A stretch of DNA of 64,000 nucleotides from Bacteroidales bacterium (GTDB lineage: Bacteria > Bacteroidota > Bacteroidia > Bacteroidales > JAQXIO01), in NCBI GenBank assembly GCA_029007825.1, contig JAQXIO010000063.1, positions 1 through 64,000 on the forward strand. Direction: 5' to 3'. The translations under genes were made by a program, and so were the position numbers. This document shows, in pieces, positions 43,813 to 53,118 of the stretch. The stretch's first letter is position 1, and the number at the start of each line of letters is the position of its first letter. The notes under the pieces were generated by a model, which was given only the letters and a program-made list of their open reading frames with translations, ran no database searches and was not told the DNA's origin.

Positions 43813-44134
43813 ATTCGCAGCACTGCTGCGTTTCCGCAATGTCTTCGACAAAGCCGCCGAGCAGCTCTCTCACGACAGCCCAGTTCCGGCGGTCAATGCA
43901 ATACTTCACCGACGGCGGGTTGACCTCGCCCTGTATGAGTCCGGCGTCTTTCAATTCGTTCAGGTGTTGCGAGAGAGTACTCTTCGCAACGGGCAGCACT
44001 TCCGACATATCGCCGTGGTAACAGCAGGTCCGGGCCGCCAGCATTTGCAGGATGGCAACACGTACCGGATGCCCCAACGCCTTTGCAAAGCGGGCAATCT
44101 GTTCCTGCTCTTTTGTAAACTCCTTATCCGACAT
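43811..44134 (-). CDS. arsR: ArsR/SmtB-family arsenic-responsive repressor
   Basis: The 107-residue winged-helix protein (HPVRVAILQMLAARTCCYHG, VAKSTLSQHLNELKDAGLIQ) has an As(III)-type CCYH site in the helix before the HTH and a CC at the C-terminus (ETQQCCE). It represses its own promoter and arsM until arsenite binds. The stop codon lies in the end of the fold-back repeat. Confidence 0.92.
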   Translation of the reverse strand: MSDKEFTKEQEQIARFAKALGHPVRVAILQMLAARTCCYHGDMSEVLPVAKSTLSQHLNELKDAGLIQGEVNPPSVKYCIDRRNWAVVRELLGGFVEDIAETQQCCE

Positions 44135-44147
44135 TTTGCTTTATTTG

Positions 44148-44190
44148 TTCGCAAATATACGAACAATCTTTTAATTCGCAATATTACGAA
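44148..44190 (-). promoter_or_regulatory. arsR promoter with two TTCG-N8-CGAA operators
   Basis: Site 1 (44148-44163) and site 2 (44175-44190) are both TTCG-N8-CGAA palindromes. The spacer of site 1 is exactly TATATTTG on the minus strand (-7 box, 44159-44152). Site 2 contains ATTG (44182-44179) as -33, with a 19-base spacer between the boxes. Both promoter boxes are therefore covered by operators, giving tight autorepression. Confidence 0.8.
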
Positions 44191-44355
44191 TAACTATTTT
44201 TACTTTGATAATTTATAACGACTCCGATTCTACCGGTGCATAATTCCACTGGTATCCAGACATATAAAACCATTACTGTTTTATATTCATCCCGAGTCCT
44301 TCCCTCCAAAACACAAATATTAAATAAAAAATACCTTTATATGCAAAATTATATA

Positions 44356-44363
44356 TACCTTTG
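44356..44363 (+). promoter_or_regulatory. -7 promoter box before the lipoprotein gene
   Basis: TACCTTTG is a perfect TAnnTTTG box. No clear TTTG lies 19-21 bases upstream. Transcription would start near 44370 and cover the small frame at 44396 and the lipoprotein gene at 44531. Confidence 0.5.
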
Positions 44364-44395
44364 TTTGCCGAATACTTTGCCATACCCCCAAACAA

Positions 44396-44500
44396 ATGAA
44401 TACAATAAGAAAAGCACTTTTTCCGGAACTTGCAGCCGCAGCCGTGCTTCTTTGTCCGTTCGGGAAAAACCGGGCCGGATATTCACGATACGCAAAATAA
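44396..44500 (+). CDS. 34-codon leader or gene remnant
   Basis: This small frame (MNTIRKALFPELAAAAVLLC...) looks like a truncated signal peptide. It follows the -7 box closely and precedes the lipoprotein gene by 30 bases. It may be a degraded lipoprotein start or a leader peptide. I cannot tell. Confidence 0.25.
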   Translation: MNTIRKALFPELAAAAVLLCPFGKNRAGYSRYAK

Positions 44501-44530
44501 TACAGGGAACATTTTTTATTATCCGTTTAT

Positions 44531-45097
44531 ATGAAACCCACAATTTCGATCTCCATCCTAAAATACCCGCTAAGCATATTTTTATTTTGTTGCCTCTCCG
44601 GATGCACTTTCAATTATTTCGACTACTACCAGCATATCGAAGTGCCGGAGGGGAAATACAACTTTGGTCTTTACGGAGAGCCTTCTTTCGGAGATCCCGT
44701 ATTTATGGTATTGAAACTGGAAAAAGAGATCGATCCCGAAAAACTGGCTTTTAATTACAAGTTATTTTCCGGCGAGCCGATGCTTACGGAGGAAGAGAAA
44801 GAATGGATCAATTCAAGAACGGTTCTCTACAACTATGAAGAGTCTTCTTATTTTTGGTCAAACGCCAAAATCGAGCTGTTTCATAACCGGTTCCTGGTTT
44901 TTTCGAGGGGCGGCTATCATTTCAGCCTCTACGACCTGAAAACCGAAAGTGCTCCTTTCAACGACGCAATCCCCTGGCATAGTTGGCGTGAGAACTACAA
45001 TCCCAGTGAAAATAATGATGAAAGAAGCAGCTACGGAACCTGGATCAAAACAAACCTGCACGATAAAATAAACGATTATATCGAGGCGAATCGATAA
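44531..45097 (+). CDS. Lipoprotein of unknown function
   Basis: The 188-residue protein has a type II signal peptide (YPLSIFLFCCLSGC) with lipobox LSGC. The mature part is acidic and aromatic-rich (EGKYNFGLYGEPSFGD, LEKEIDPEKLAF). It is probably exposed at the outer membrane or periplasm. I recognise no domain. It shares a likely transcript with the next gene, 17 bp away. Confidence 0.65.
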   Translation: MKPTISISILKYPLSIFLFCCLSGCTFNYFDYYQHIEVPEGKYNFGLYGEPSFGDPVFMVLKLEKEIDPEKLAFNYKLFSGEPMLTEEEKEWINSRTVLYNYEESSYFWSNAKIELFHNRFLVFSRGGYHFSLYDLKTESAPFNDAIPWHSWRENYNPSENNDERSSYGTWIKTNLHDKINDYIEANR

Positions 45098-45114
45098 ACG
45101 ATGAAAATAGTTTT

Positions 45115-45752
45115 ATGAAACAGTTAAAAAATTCAGACAAGACAATGGGAACAAAAAAACATTTAAAGAACAAAATAAATTTGAGAAAAATAGTAACGCT
45201 CTTTTTAGTATTGATCGGTGTTTCTTATGTCAATGCCAAAGAATGCGAGGGTTTTTATGTTACGAACAATCTGGATACGATCAAGTGTAAAATTAATATA
45301 GAGGAAAATTTTTTCCATAAGAATGTCTATCATTTTCATAGGATAAGCAGGGGTGTAAAATTAAAAGATACTGAAGGAGTAAAGTTTTTCAGACCTCAGG
45401 AGATCGCATGTTTTGTAGTATTTGTGCCCAGTGGCGATACTTGCAAATTTGTTTCCGTACAGACTGACAATCATTATTTTTACCATGAAGTGGCTGCGGG
45501 AAAAATATTTATGTACCTGAAATATCAAACTCATCCTTACGACGGGGGTATGATAACCGAGTGTATTTTTTTCAAAAATGATGAACCCATAAAACTCAGA
45601 ACAATGGATACGAGAAAAATCAAAGAAAAAAAATCAGCCTTCTTTTGTCAGACAATCCTGAAGTGCTGGAAAAATGGGAAAAGGCAAAGTTCGATTTAAA
45701 GACGATACAAGAAATAATAAAAGAATACAACAGTCATTACGATACCTTTTAA
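45115..45752 (+). pseudogene. Secreted protein of unknown function, frameshifted in an A8 run
   Basis: The product starts with a signal peptide-like stretch (IVTLFLVLIGVSYVNA) and has an exported domain rich in beta strands (YVTNNLDTIKCKINIEENFF). The frame open from 45115 changes after codon 170 at an A8 tract (45626-45633). One more A would restore the natural end, which reads SDNPEVLEKWEKAKFDLKTI and then TIQEIIKEYNS to the TAA at 45750-45752. This tail fits related Bacteroidota proteins, so the change is likely real decay, slippage or a sequence error. The function is unknown. Confidence 0.6.
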
Positions 45753-45895
45753 AAAAGGACAACCGCCTAACACGTGCCCTGACACCCGTCGGGCTGTTTC
45801 CTGAAATTTTGAAAATTTATCTACCTGCATTAGCATTCATCATGCACCATATTAAAATAAAAACAGAAATTTTGAACTGAAAAGGAAGAATCTTA

Positions 45896-46077
45896 GCGTC
45901 TGTTTAAATTTTTATCCGGGATGCAATGAGAATAATTTTCAGGAGATTTCCGGCAATTTAAAATGAAGGCACGGCGGGTTATTCCGAGTTTTAAAAAAAC
46001 GGAAAGGTTCGGTAATCAGCTCATCACAACCGGAACAGACTTTAAAATAATTATTTCTATAAAGTTTAAACAGATAC
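45896..46077. mobile_element. 182-bp MITE, copy 2, with TTA target duplication
   Basis: It is about 85 percent identical by eye to the copy at 36942-37123 and has the same length. The ends are degenerate (GCGTCTGTTTAAATTTTTAT and ATAAAGTTTAAACAGATAC), with TTA flanks at 45893-45895 and 46078-46080. It lies between the frameshifted secreted-protein gene and the macro-domain gene. Confidence 0.8.
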
Positions 46078-46205
46078 TTAATTATACTCTTTATCCGATT
46101 TGCGTAAACCGACATATAGTTTTCTCAATTAAATACGTTTTTTACCATCCGAAAGCTTTAAAACAGAACAATAAACGACCTATCCAAAAAACGTTATTAA
46201 AAGTC

Positions 46206-46733
46206 CTATTCCGCTTCTTCTTTCAGCAACTCTTCGTATATCCGGTAATTCTCTTCGTCGTAGCAGACGAAGAAAACTTTTTCGATTGTGTTGTCGGCGG
46301 CGAGGAAATCTTTTACGGTTTGCAGGGCGATGCGGGCGGCTTCGCGCTTGGGGAAGCGGTAAACGCCGGTACTGATATTAGGGAAGGCAACGGTTTTCAA
46401 TCCGTTGGCCGCAGCGACCGCAAGGCTTTTGCGGTAGGCAGACGCCAGCAGTTCCGGCTCGTTCTTTTTTCCGCCGCTCCATACGGGCCCTACGGTGTGG
46501 ATAACCTGCTTCGCCGGAAGGTTTCCGGCGGTTGTCATCACGGCGTCACCGGTTTTACAACCGCCCTGCCGGTTCCTGATTGCACGGCACTCATCGAGAA
46601 TGGCTTCCCCTCCTGCCCTGTGTATCGCGCCGTCGACACCGCCGCCGCCCAACAACGAGCTGTTTGCGGCATTGACCACCGCATCGACACAGATTTTCGT
46701 AATATCACCTTTCAGCAATTCTATTTTATTCAT
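46206..46733 (-). CDS. Macro-domain protein, O-acetyl-ADP-ribose deacetylase-like
   Basis: The 175-residue macro domain carries [20 protein letters not shown] at residues 10-29, [21 protein letters not shown] and [20 protein letters not shown], the classic ADP-ribose-binding loops of the YmdB/MacroD group. These hydrolyse O-acetyl-ADP-ribose or remove ADP-ribose from proteins. The ATG at 46733 is chosen because the domain starts at once. It may counter or tune ADP-ribose signalling; the neighbours give no clear link. Confidence 0.9.
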   Translation of the reverse strand: MNKIELLKGDITKICVDAVVNAANSSLLGGGGVDGAIHRAGGEAILDECRAIRNRQGGCKTGDAVMTTAGNLPAKQVIHTVGPVWSGGKKNEPELLASAYRKSLAVAAANGLKTVAFPNISTGVYRFPKREAARIALQTVKDFLAADNTIEKVFFVCYDEENYRIYEELLKEEAE

Positions 46734-47019
46734 ACGAAACAATTTTAAAGTTTACCGGCCCGGCTTTTCGGGATGGCCGGGAATCATCTCAGAGCCCGTC
46801 TAAGTTTTCCGCAAAAATAATTCAAATCGATAAGTTGCCTGCAAGAAACGCGGAGACTGTCTGCTACATATTTGAGCATATTCGTTACGTTATTATTTTT
46901 CTTTTACCATATCATGAATCTTTTCAACGTCAAGCGATTATATCAATCAGTCAAGCGATACCATCTGCAGCACGCATTTTCAATTTCAGCTTTCACCAAT
47001 ACGCAGGGCATCAACGCTG

Positions 47020-50000
47020 TTAGTTTGAAACGATATTGTAAAGTTCTTCATACGAACTCACCACTCCGTATTTAACATTGTCACTGCTAATAGCTTTAAA
47101 GTGCTCTTCTGCACATTTCTTCTTTGCTTTTTCTGTTTCACGGAGATCTGCTTCACTGAACTGCAAAGAATTGGTTTCTCCCTTTGTTTCAGCAATGAAA
47201 TAGATATGTTTGACCTTACCTTCTTCAAAAGCAATTGCCCAGTCAGGATTATATTTTCCAACAGGTGTATTGATGTAGAATGACTTTGGCAGTTTTACAT
47301 ATACTGCAACATCGGTTCTCGTGTCGATATCTTCGGCAAATTTCTTTTCATTGTTAGAATCAAAGATAACGTGGTCGAACAGGTGCCGTTCCGCTGTCAT
47401 TGCATTAGCTCCCAATTTACCTTTAAATTCAGGTTCTGTGAATATCGTAGAATCGTAACACTCATCCAACTTATTATAAGTAATGTGCTGGATAATTACC
47501 GTTGCTTTTTGTTCATTGATAAGCTCCGAAGCCCGAATAATAAACTCTTCGGGGTTATACTCAAACTGCTCGAACACGGCAGGCTCGATTCTTTGCAATA
47601 TCTCAACGACAGATTTACGGGTAAGCCCGGTGTTTTCGGTTATTTTACCCACGAGGTCATATTTCACATTGTCCGATGCCGTAATATCAACCGTTTTACT
47701 CTGCTGCTCATCTTTCCTGAATGCCTCACCTCTTTCGAGCGTTCCTTTCGATGAAATCTTATTCATCGAGCCGGTCGTCACTTTGAGATATATTTTCGAC
47801 ACCCTCAAATTGCGATTCAAGCTTTCGATAGCATTTGCTATCAGCTCCTTCTCTTCAAACCGAACGATGTAGTAACTCTTCGGACGAATCAATTTCCATA
47901 GCTTTTTAAACTCTGTTCGATTGAACTGATCTTTGTTGAGTTTCAGTGTAACGTTATTCTCCCGAACATTATCCGGCATAAGTTTCTTAGCATCATAGAC
48001 AGAATCGAGCAGCATGACGATCGATTCTCGATACGCTGCGACCTCTCCGTCTAACTGAATACTACCATCAGCTTTGTCTGCATAGTATTTGTCGGTAAGC
48101 ACTCCTTTCTTCACGTAACCATTTTCAACCAACGAGTCATAGATCACCTGAGCTTGCTCGGAAGTAACCACGACAGCCTCTCCGTTTGCATCTTTGAGTA
48201 CTTTGTCGGCAAACAGTGCGATATTAACTTTCAGCGGACGATCCGATATAACCTCTGCCAATTCGTTTTGCAGCCCCTTGGCAAACGAATCGTAACTTTC
48301 ACTGGCTACAACCGTAAGAACATTTACCTTATGTACCTCTTCACCCAATACGGAGGCATCCATACGATCGCCCTGGTCATTTACGCAGATACGTAACCCT
48401 CGTCCCACCTCCTGGCGTTTACTCACCTCGGCAGAACTTTGTTTGAGCGTACATATCTGAAATACATTCGGGTTATCCCATCCTTCACGGAGTGCGGAGT
48501 GCGAGAAGATAAACCGCAGCGGCGTTTTTCGGTCGAGCAGACGCTCCTTATCTTTCATTATCAAGTCGTAAGCATCCGAATCGGCAGACTCTGTCGTACC
48601 GCGTTCTGTCTTCGAGTTTACATAGTTCCCTTTTTTATCGCGCGAAAAGTATCCGTCGTGAGCCGTGCTTGCGACCGTACTTTTCAGAAACATAGCATAA
48701 GCGTCATCCTCGAAGAGCGTTTTCTGATACTCGGCCACTACGCTGGCATACTCCTGTTCAAAAATATCTGCATATATTCCATTCCCTTTCACCGGCTCAT
48801 AGATACGGTATTTCTCCACCTCGTCGATAAAAAAGAGTGAAAGCACCTTTATTCCACGACTAAACAGCTCACGTTCTTTTTCGATATGCGAAAGGATCGT
48901 TTCGCGAATCTGAATCCTGCGGATCTGTTCTTCATTCACCGTCCCCACTACATCTCCGGCAAATAGTTTAACGCCGTTTTCAAAAGTAACGCTATTTTCC
49001 GCACCGTTAATACCGGTAATAAAAAAGCCATTCCGGTACTCTTCAAGCCCTCCGGACAGGTCGTATAAGTTTGCTCCTTTAGAGAGTTGCCGCACCACTT
49101 GCCGCACACCTTTAATCCCTTTTATATCAAAGCCGATGTTTGCCGTCGGATTTTTGTCTTTGTAGAGGTTTATCTTTTCGAGATAAGCATATCCCTCCGT
49201 GGCGGTGGTGCCACTGAACGAAACACCCTTAACGGCAATTTTTTTGACCAATCGCCTGTTATATGCCTCCATCGCATCGAGGCGGTAAATCATATTATAG
49301 ATGCTCTCTTTACGGTGCGTTGCCGAGTACCGTAAAGTGAACAGAGCCTTGAATTTTCTGAGTCCCTCTTTTGTTTTCGCACCCTCCACACGTTGCGGCT
49401 CGTCAATGATAACAATCGGGTTTGTCTTGGCAATTATATCAATCGGACGACGGCTTTTAAACGTATCAAGCTTCATGTCGATACGACGGGCATCTTTGCC
49501 CGTGGCGTTGAATGCCTGCGAATTGATAATCATTACGTTGACGGCACTGTCGCTGGCAAAGTGCTCGATATCGGTCAGGTTCTTCGAGTTGTAGATAAAA
49601 AACCGCACCTTCTTGCCGTAATCTTCGGCAAAGTGTTCCTGCGTAATCTCAAACGACTTGTACACTCCTTCGCGAATGGCAACGCTCGGCACTACGACGA
49701 TGAATTTACACCAGCCGTAGCGTTTGTTGAGTTCAAATATGGTTTTGATGTAGGTGTATGTTTTACCCACACCCGTCTCCATCTCGATGGTAAGGTTATA
49801 TCGTCCTTCGAGTTTGTCGGAGGGTTTTATTTGGTTCGCTCGTTGAATATTCCGGATATTGGCAAGCACCTTATCGTCGATCAGTGCGGCTACAATAGGA
49901 TTGTTTTTAAATCCGGTATAATCATCAACATCGAGTTTCATCTCACCTTTGGCGAGTTGACCGGGGTCAATCATATAACTTGACTCACGGTACGGTTGCC

Positions 50001-50070
50001 CTGCAAAAACGTCACAAACCGCTTTTGCCGCCTCCTCCTGAAATCGTTGATGTTTGAATTTTAGCTTCAT
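47020..50070 (-). CDS. Type III restriction-modification system, Res subunit
   Basis: The 1016-residue Res subunit has helicase motif I (METGVGKTYTY, residues 97-107) and motif II with the DEPQ box (IVIIDEPQ, near 220). Motif VI appears as RQEVGRGLRI, and the C-terminal PD-(D/E)xK nuclease as NPDWAIAF...FIAETKG near 930-960. It moves along DNA and cleaves when two Mod-recognised sites meet. Its start overlaps the RhuM-like gene by 4 bp, so the operon reads XRE, small protein, mod, RhuM-like, res. Confidence 0.93.
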   Translation of the reverse strand: MKLKFKHQRFQEEAAKAVCDVFAGQPYRESSYMIDPGQLAKGEMKLDVDDYTGFKNNPIVAALIDDKVLANIRNIQRANQIKPSDKLEGRYNLTIEMETGVGKTYTYIKTIFELNKRYGWCKFIVVVPSVAIREGVYKSFEITQEHFAEDYGKKVRFFIYNSKNLTDIEHFASDSAVNVMIINSQAFNATGKDARRIDMKLDTFKSRRPIDIIAKTNPIVIIDEPQRVEGAKTKEGLRKFKALFTLRYSATHRKESIYNMIYRLDAMEAYNRRLVKKIAVKGVSFSGTTATEGYAYLEKINLYKDKNPTANIGFDIKGIKGVRQVVRQLSKGANLYDLSGGLEEYRNGFFITGINGAENSVTFENGVKLFAGDVVGTVNEEQIRRIQIRETILSHIEKERELFSRGIKVLSLFFIDEVEKYRIYEPVKGNGIYADIFEQEYASVVAEYQKTLFEDDAYAMFLKSTVASTAHDGYFSRDKKGNYVNSKTERGTTESADSDAYDLIMKDKERLLDRKTPLRFIFSHSALREGWDNPNVFQICTLKQSSAEVSKRQEVGRGLRICVNDQGDRMDASVLGEEVHKVNVLTVVASESYDSFAKGLQNELAEVISDRPLKVNIALFADKVLKDANGEAVVVTSEQAQVIYDSLVENGYVKKGVLTDKYYADKADGSIQLDGEVAAYRESIVMLLDSVYDAKKLMPDNVRENNVTLKLNKDQFNRTEFKKLWKLIRPKSYYIVRFEEKELIANAIESLNRNLRVSKIYLKVTTGSMNKISSKGTLERGEAFRKDEQQSKTVDITASDNVKYDLVGKITENTGLTRKSVVEILQRIEPAVFEQFEYNPEEFIIRASELINEQKATVIIQHITYNKLDECYDSTIFTEPEFKGKLGANAMTAERHLFDHVIFDSNNEKKFAEDIDTRTDVAVYVKLPKSFYINTPVGKYNPDWAIAFEEGKVKHIYFIAETKGETNSLQFSEADLRETEKAKKKCAEEHFKAISSDNVKYGVVSSYEELYNIVSN

Positions 50071-50435
50071 GATTTCTTTTTTCCTTTCTCTATTCGTTTT
50101 GCTTCTGCCAACAATTCATTGACTTCCGCACACATGAGTTTACGATTATGGTCGTACTTTCCATATTCGGCTTGTGCAATGGTCTTTGCCGTCTCTGCCT
50201 GTCTGTCGCCTTTGTTTTGAACTATCAGGTAATTCCGAATAGTTGTCTCTCCGCTCAGTTCACTATCGGCAACAATGTTCTTTATATGCTCATCGATAGT
50301 GGGTATTCTTACTTGATACAACTCAGCCACTGCCTTTTGCGTCGTCCATATATTACCATTCTGAGAGTAAACATCAATCTTTGTGTTCCCCTTTTCATTC
50401 TGACAGATTAATATTTTGCCTAAATTTTCTTCCAT
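50067..50435 (-). CDS. Internally deleted RhuM/Fic-type accessory protein
   Basis: The first 75 residues match the RhuM family start (TKIDVYSQNGNIWTTQKAVA, ELYQVRIPTIDEHIKNIVAD, IRNYLIVQNKGDR). The last 45 residues look like the far C-terminus (ETAKTIAQAEYGKYDHNRKL and KRIEKGKKKS). The central domain of about 200 residues is missing, yet the frame is intact. It overlaps res by 4 bp and lies 5 bp from mod. It is either a decayed cargo gene or a miniaturised component. Confidence 0.75.
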   Translation of the reverse strand: MEENLGKILICQNEKGNTKIDVYSQNGNIWTTQKAVAELYQVRIPTIDEHIKNIVADSELSGETTIRNYLIVQNKGDRQAETAKTIAQAEYGKYDHNRKLMCAEVNELLAEAKRIEKGKKKS

Positions 50436-50440
50436 AACCC

Positions 50441-52336
50441 TTAGATAACTTTTACGGTAGTGTCGGGAGAAATGGATTTAAATATCTCAAAGACGTTTAT
50501 TTTGTCGGCACTGTCGGCAAAGGAGCTGTCACGGAACAGGGCACGGGTGGGTTTGCGTTTGGCGATGGTACGGACAACGGCTTCCGACACCTCACTGTCG
50601 AAGCAGGCGATAAGGTCTATTTCGTCTGTCAGTGGCGAGTCTACGGTGTGCACCGTAAAACCCTCTATCTTTTCGGTAGTATGCGGCATAGTGAGTTGTA
50701 CACCCCAGTCGAGCAGGCAACCGTAGAGCAGGTCGATATCCGAACGGTCGTCTTTGATGTTACTTATCGTATCCCATAAGTCTTTTTGTGAAAGTTGTCC
50801 GGCTGCATAATAGACATCCTTCATATTTGTAGAATCGAGTTTGAAGACACGGAATCCGGTGTCGAGTTTATCGATATTCTCTTTTTCTTTATTTTCTTCT
50901 TTTATTCTATCACCCGCACGGCGGATGCGTTCTTTGCCTATTTCGCAGATTGTCTTGTATCCTGCTTTTGCGGCTTCGGAGTTTGGGTCGCACACTTCGG
51001 GCAACTGCACCATAATGAATTTTCGGTTACCTCCGTCTTCGGCATTGAGTTGCATTACGGCATGAGCGGTGGTTGCCGAACCGCTGAAGAAGTCGAGGAT
51101 AATAGAGTCTTTAGAAAACTTTGTTAGCATTCGCAAAGTACGAAGTAGTAAGTTTACACTTTTAGGGTTATCAAAAAATTTACCACCCATTAATTTAGAT
51201 AAATCTTTTGTCGCGGTTGATGTTAGATAGTCATTATCCCACCAAGTTGTTACTGTTTGTCGAGTTTTCTCAGCCTGTTTTAGATAATATTTTTGCTGTA
51301 ATCCATTCTCTGTACGAACAATTAATCCATTATTGTATTTTTCCTGCATTGTCTTTTTTGAATATCTCCAGTAGCCATCAATTCCAAGAAATTCATAATG
51401 TGGATTTCCTTTCTTGGCTCCTCCAGGTCCATCAACTGGAGTTAATTTATACGCCCCATTTTCATCCGAAAAATTGAAACCATTAAGATTGGGTTCCTCC
51501 CCTATTAATTTTTGTTGAAAAAATAGAGTAGCAATATTTTTTGCATAAAACAAAAGATGATTGTGGTTTTCAGATATAATTCTATCATTTGAAACAGATG
51601 CTCTATGTTTATGACATATACTTGCGATAAAATTGTGTTCTCCAAATATTTCGTCACATATCTTAATTAAATTTGATTCTTCATCATCGCCAATCGATAT
51701 AAAAATTGCGCCATCATCTGTTAGTAGATTGCGGGCGAGTTGCAAGCGAGGGTAGATCATAGAACACCAGTCGGAGTGGAAACGTCCGTTGGTCTCGGTG
51801 TTTTGGAATAGGCGGTTGCCCTCCTCGTCGAACCTATCCAACTCCTCTTCGTACTCCTCACGGCTCTGTGCAAAATTATCTTTGTAGATAAAATCATTAC
51901 CTGTGTTATACGGCGGATCGATATAGATCATCTTCACTTTACCGAGGTAGCTCTCCTGCAGCAATTTGAGAACTTCGAGATTGTCGCCCTCGATGTAGAG
52001 ATTTTCTGTTGTCTCCCAATTCTTGCTCTCTTCGGGACAAGGGCGCAACGTTTTACGGATAGGAGTAGCCGCATCGATCATCGCCTGCCGCTTACCCACC
52101 CACGTAAATTCATACCGTTCCCGCTCATCGTCCGCCACCACATAGTTGCCCGTGCCTGCCGAAAGCACCAACTTCAATTTCTCGAAGTCGATCGCCTTTC
52201 TGAGCAACGGTTTCCCGTTCTCATCCACCGCCCCCGAAGGGTCAGCCACCTCTGTCACCACCTGCGGAAACAACTCTGCAATCACATCTATATTTTTTCG
52301 AGTCATATCGACCGACTCCATCTTTAGTTTATTCAT
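50441..52336 (-). CDS. Type III restriction-modification system, Mod methyltransferase
   Basis: The 631-residue protein is a beta-class N6-adenine methyltransferase. DPPYNTGN (residues 140-147) precedes the SAM motif FFSGSATTAHAV near 414-425. The target recognition domain in between (about 210-400, plus-strand 51.1-51.7 kb) is visibly more AT-rich, as expected for an exchanged specificity module. It sets the recognition site for both subunits. The start at 52336 gives the usual family N-terminus. Confidence 0.93.
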   Translation of the reverse strand: MNKLKMESVDMTRKNIDVIAELFPQVVTEVADPSGAVDENGKPLLRKAIDFEKLKLVLSAGTGNYVVADDERERYEFTWVGKRQAMIDAATPIRKTLRPCPEESKNWETTENLYIEGDNLEVLKLLQESYLGKVKMIYIDPPYNTGNDFIYKDNFAQSREEYEEELDRFDEEGNRLFQNTETNGRFHSDWCSMIYPRLQLARNLLTDDGAIFISIGDDEESNLIKICDEIFGEHNFIASICHKHRASVSNDRIISENHNHLLFYAKNIATLFFQQKLIGEEPNLNGFNFSDENGAYKLTPVDGPGGAKKGNPHYEFLGIDGYWRYSKKTMQEKYNNGLIVRTENGLQQKYYLKQAEKTRQTVTTWWDNDYLTSTATKDLSKLMGGKFFDNPKSVNLLLRTLRMLTKFSKDSIILDFFSGSATTAHAVMQLNAEDGGNRKFIMVQLPEVCDPNSEAAKAGYKTICEIGKERIRRAGDRIKEENKEKENIDKLDTGFRVFKLDSTNMKDVYYAAGQLSQKDLWDTISNIKDDRSDIDLLYGCLLDWGVQLTMPHTTEKIEGFTVHTVDSPLTDEIDLIACFDSEVSEAVVRTIAKRKPTRALFRDSSFADSADKINVFEIFKSISPDTTVKVI

Positions 52337-52338
52337 TG

Positions 52339-52563
52339 TTATTTAATTTTTACTCCGCGATCCAATTTATGAGAAATATCTTCAATTATTGATTCTACAT
52401 TTGAGTCAGATGTTCTTAAATCTTCGACGACATTAAATTCAGACAAATTAAGTGTGAATGTGTTATATACATACGACGCAGCAATGGAGATACGACTATC
52501 TTTGGTAATCGTGGACTCCATATCACTTTTGACCGTACAGGTTATATTATCTATGAACTTCAT
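52339..52563 (-). CDS. Small protein of the type III R-M operon
   Basis: The 74-residue acidic protein (beta-strand-like NITCTVKSDMESTITKDSRI, FTLNLSEFNVVEDLRTSDSN) matches no domain I know. It ends 2 bp before mod and follows the XRE gene by 8 bp, so it is almost certainly co-transcribed. It may help regulate or assemble the Mod-Res complex. Confidence 0.55.
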   Translation of the reverse strand: MKFIDNITCTVKSDMESTITKDSRISIAASYVYNTFTLNLSEFNVVEDLRTSDSNVESIIEDISHKLDRGVKIK

Positions 52564-52571
52564 CTGTTATT

Positions 52572-52772
52572 CTATTTGCTCTTATTAATCAATTCCCGTC
52601 TGTCGACATCCAGCAATTCAGCAATCCTGGACAACGTACTTAAATCGGGTTGCGAGGCATTAGAGCACCACTTCGACACGGTTGACGGGTCTTTGCCTAA
52701 TTGCTCTGCTAACCATTTTCCTGTTTTCTTTTTTTCTACAAGCACCACTTTTATCCGATTAATATCTTCCAT
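52572..52772 (-). CDS. XRE-type control protein of the type III R-M operon
   Basis: The 66-residue protein is a compact HTH (NRIKVVLVEKKKTGKWLAEQ, PSTVSKWCSNASQPDLSTLS). Small XRE controllers often time expression of restriction genes after entry into a new host. It is the first gene of the operon. The ATG at 52772 is preferred over one three codons earlier because it starts the usual motif. Confidence 0.85.
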   Translation of the reverse strand: MEDINRIKVVLVEKKKTGKWLAEQLGKDPSTVSKWCSNASQPDLSTLSRIAELLDVDRRELINKSK

Positions 52773-52799
52773 TATTCTCAATTGTTATTGCGTTTAACA

Positions 52800-52807
52800 C
52801 AAAGGTA
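52800..52807 (-). promoter_or_regulatory. -7 box of the type III R-M operon
   Basis: On the minus strand this is TACCTTTG, a perfect TAnnTTTG box 27 bases before the ATG at 52772. The -33 element is not clear. The gap 52808-53093 shows no gene. Confidence 0.55.
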
Positions 52808-53093
52808 TTGAAAATATGGTCGTTTGTATCGCTTTGCCAAATAATAATTTAACAATCTGTTTTCTTGAAGAGAGGTAATGTTCCGTTTTACCACCTATCC
52901 GCTACCTGGCAATGAAGAGAGATGTTATGCGCATATTACACTTTAATCAGTAAGTTACGTCATTTTATCCGTTTCTGCTTTTGCCGGATACAATCTGGTT
53001 CCGGAATGGCGGTTCACGGAGAACTCTTTTTACCGTTCGTCAACGAAAAGCATACGTTCGTCATATATATTTTTCATAAGGTGCCGGAGGGGA

Positions 53094-53101
53094 TAGCTTT
53101 G
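53094..53101 (+). promoter_or_regulatory. -7 box of the TonB-receptor-like operon
   Basis: TAGCTTTG is a perfect TAnnTTTG box 17 bases before the ATG at 53119, with TTTT about 20 bases upstream as a weak -33. Confidence 0.55.
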
Positions 53102-53118
53102 TTCCAAATTCAAAAGCT

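Noticed and set aside
44236..44754. 172-codon plus-strand frame overlapping the lipoprotein start
   Set aside because: The frame at 44531 has a proper signal peptide and lipobox; this one starts before the promoter box and shows no protein-like pattern.
46792..46808. Possible solo end of a third MITE copy
   Set aside because: Only one 17-base stretch matches the MITE terminus with several mismatches; no second end or target duplication was found.
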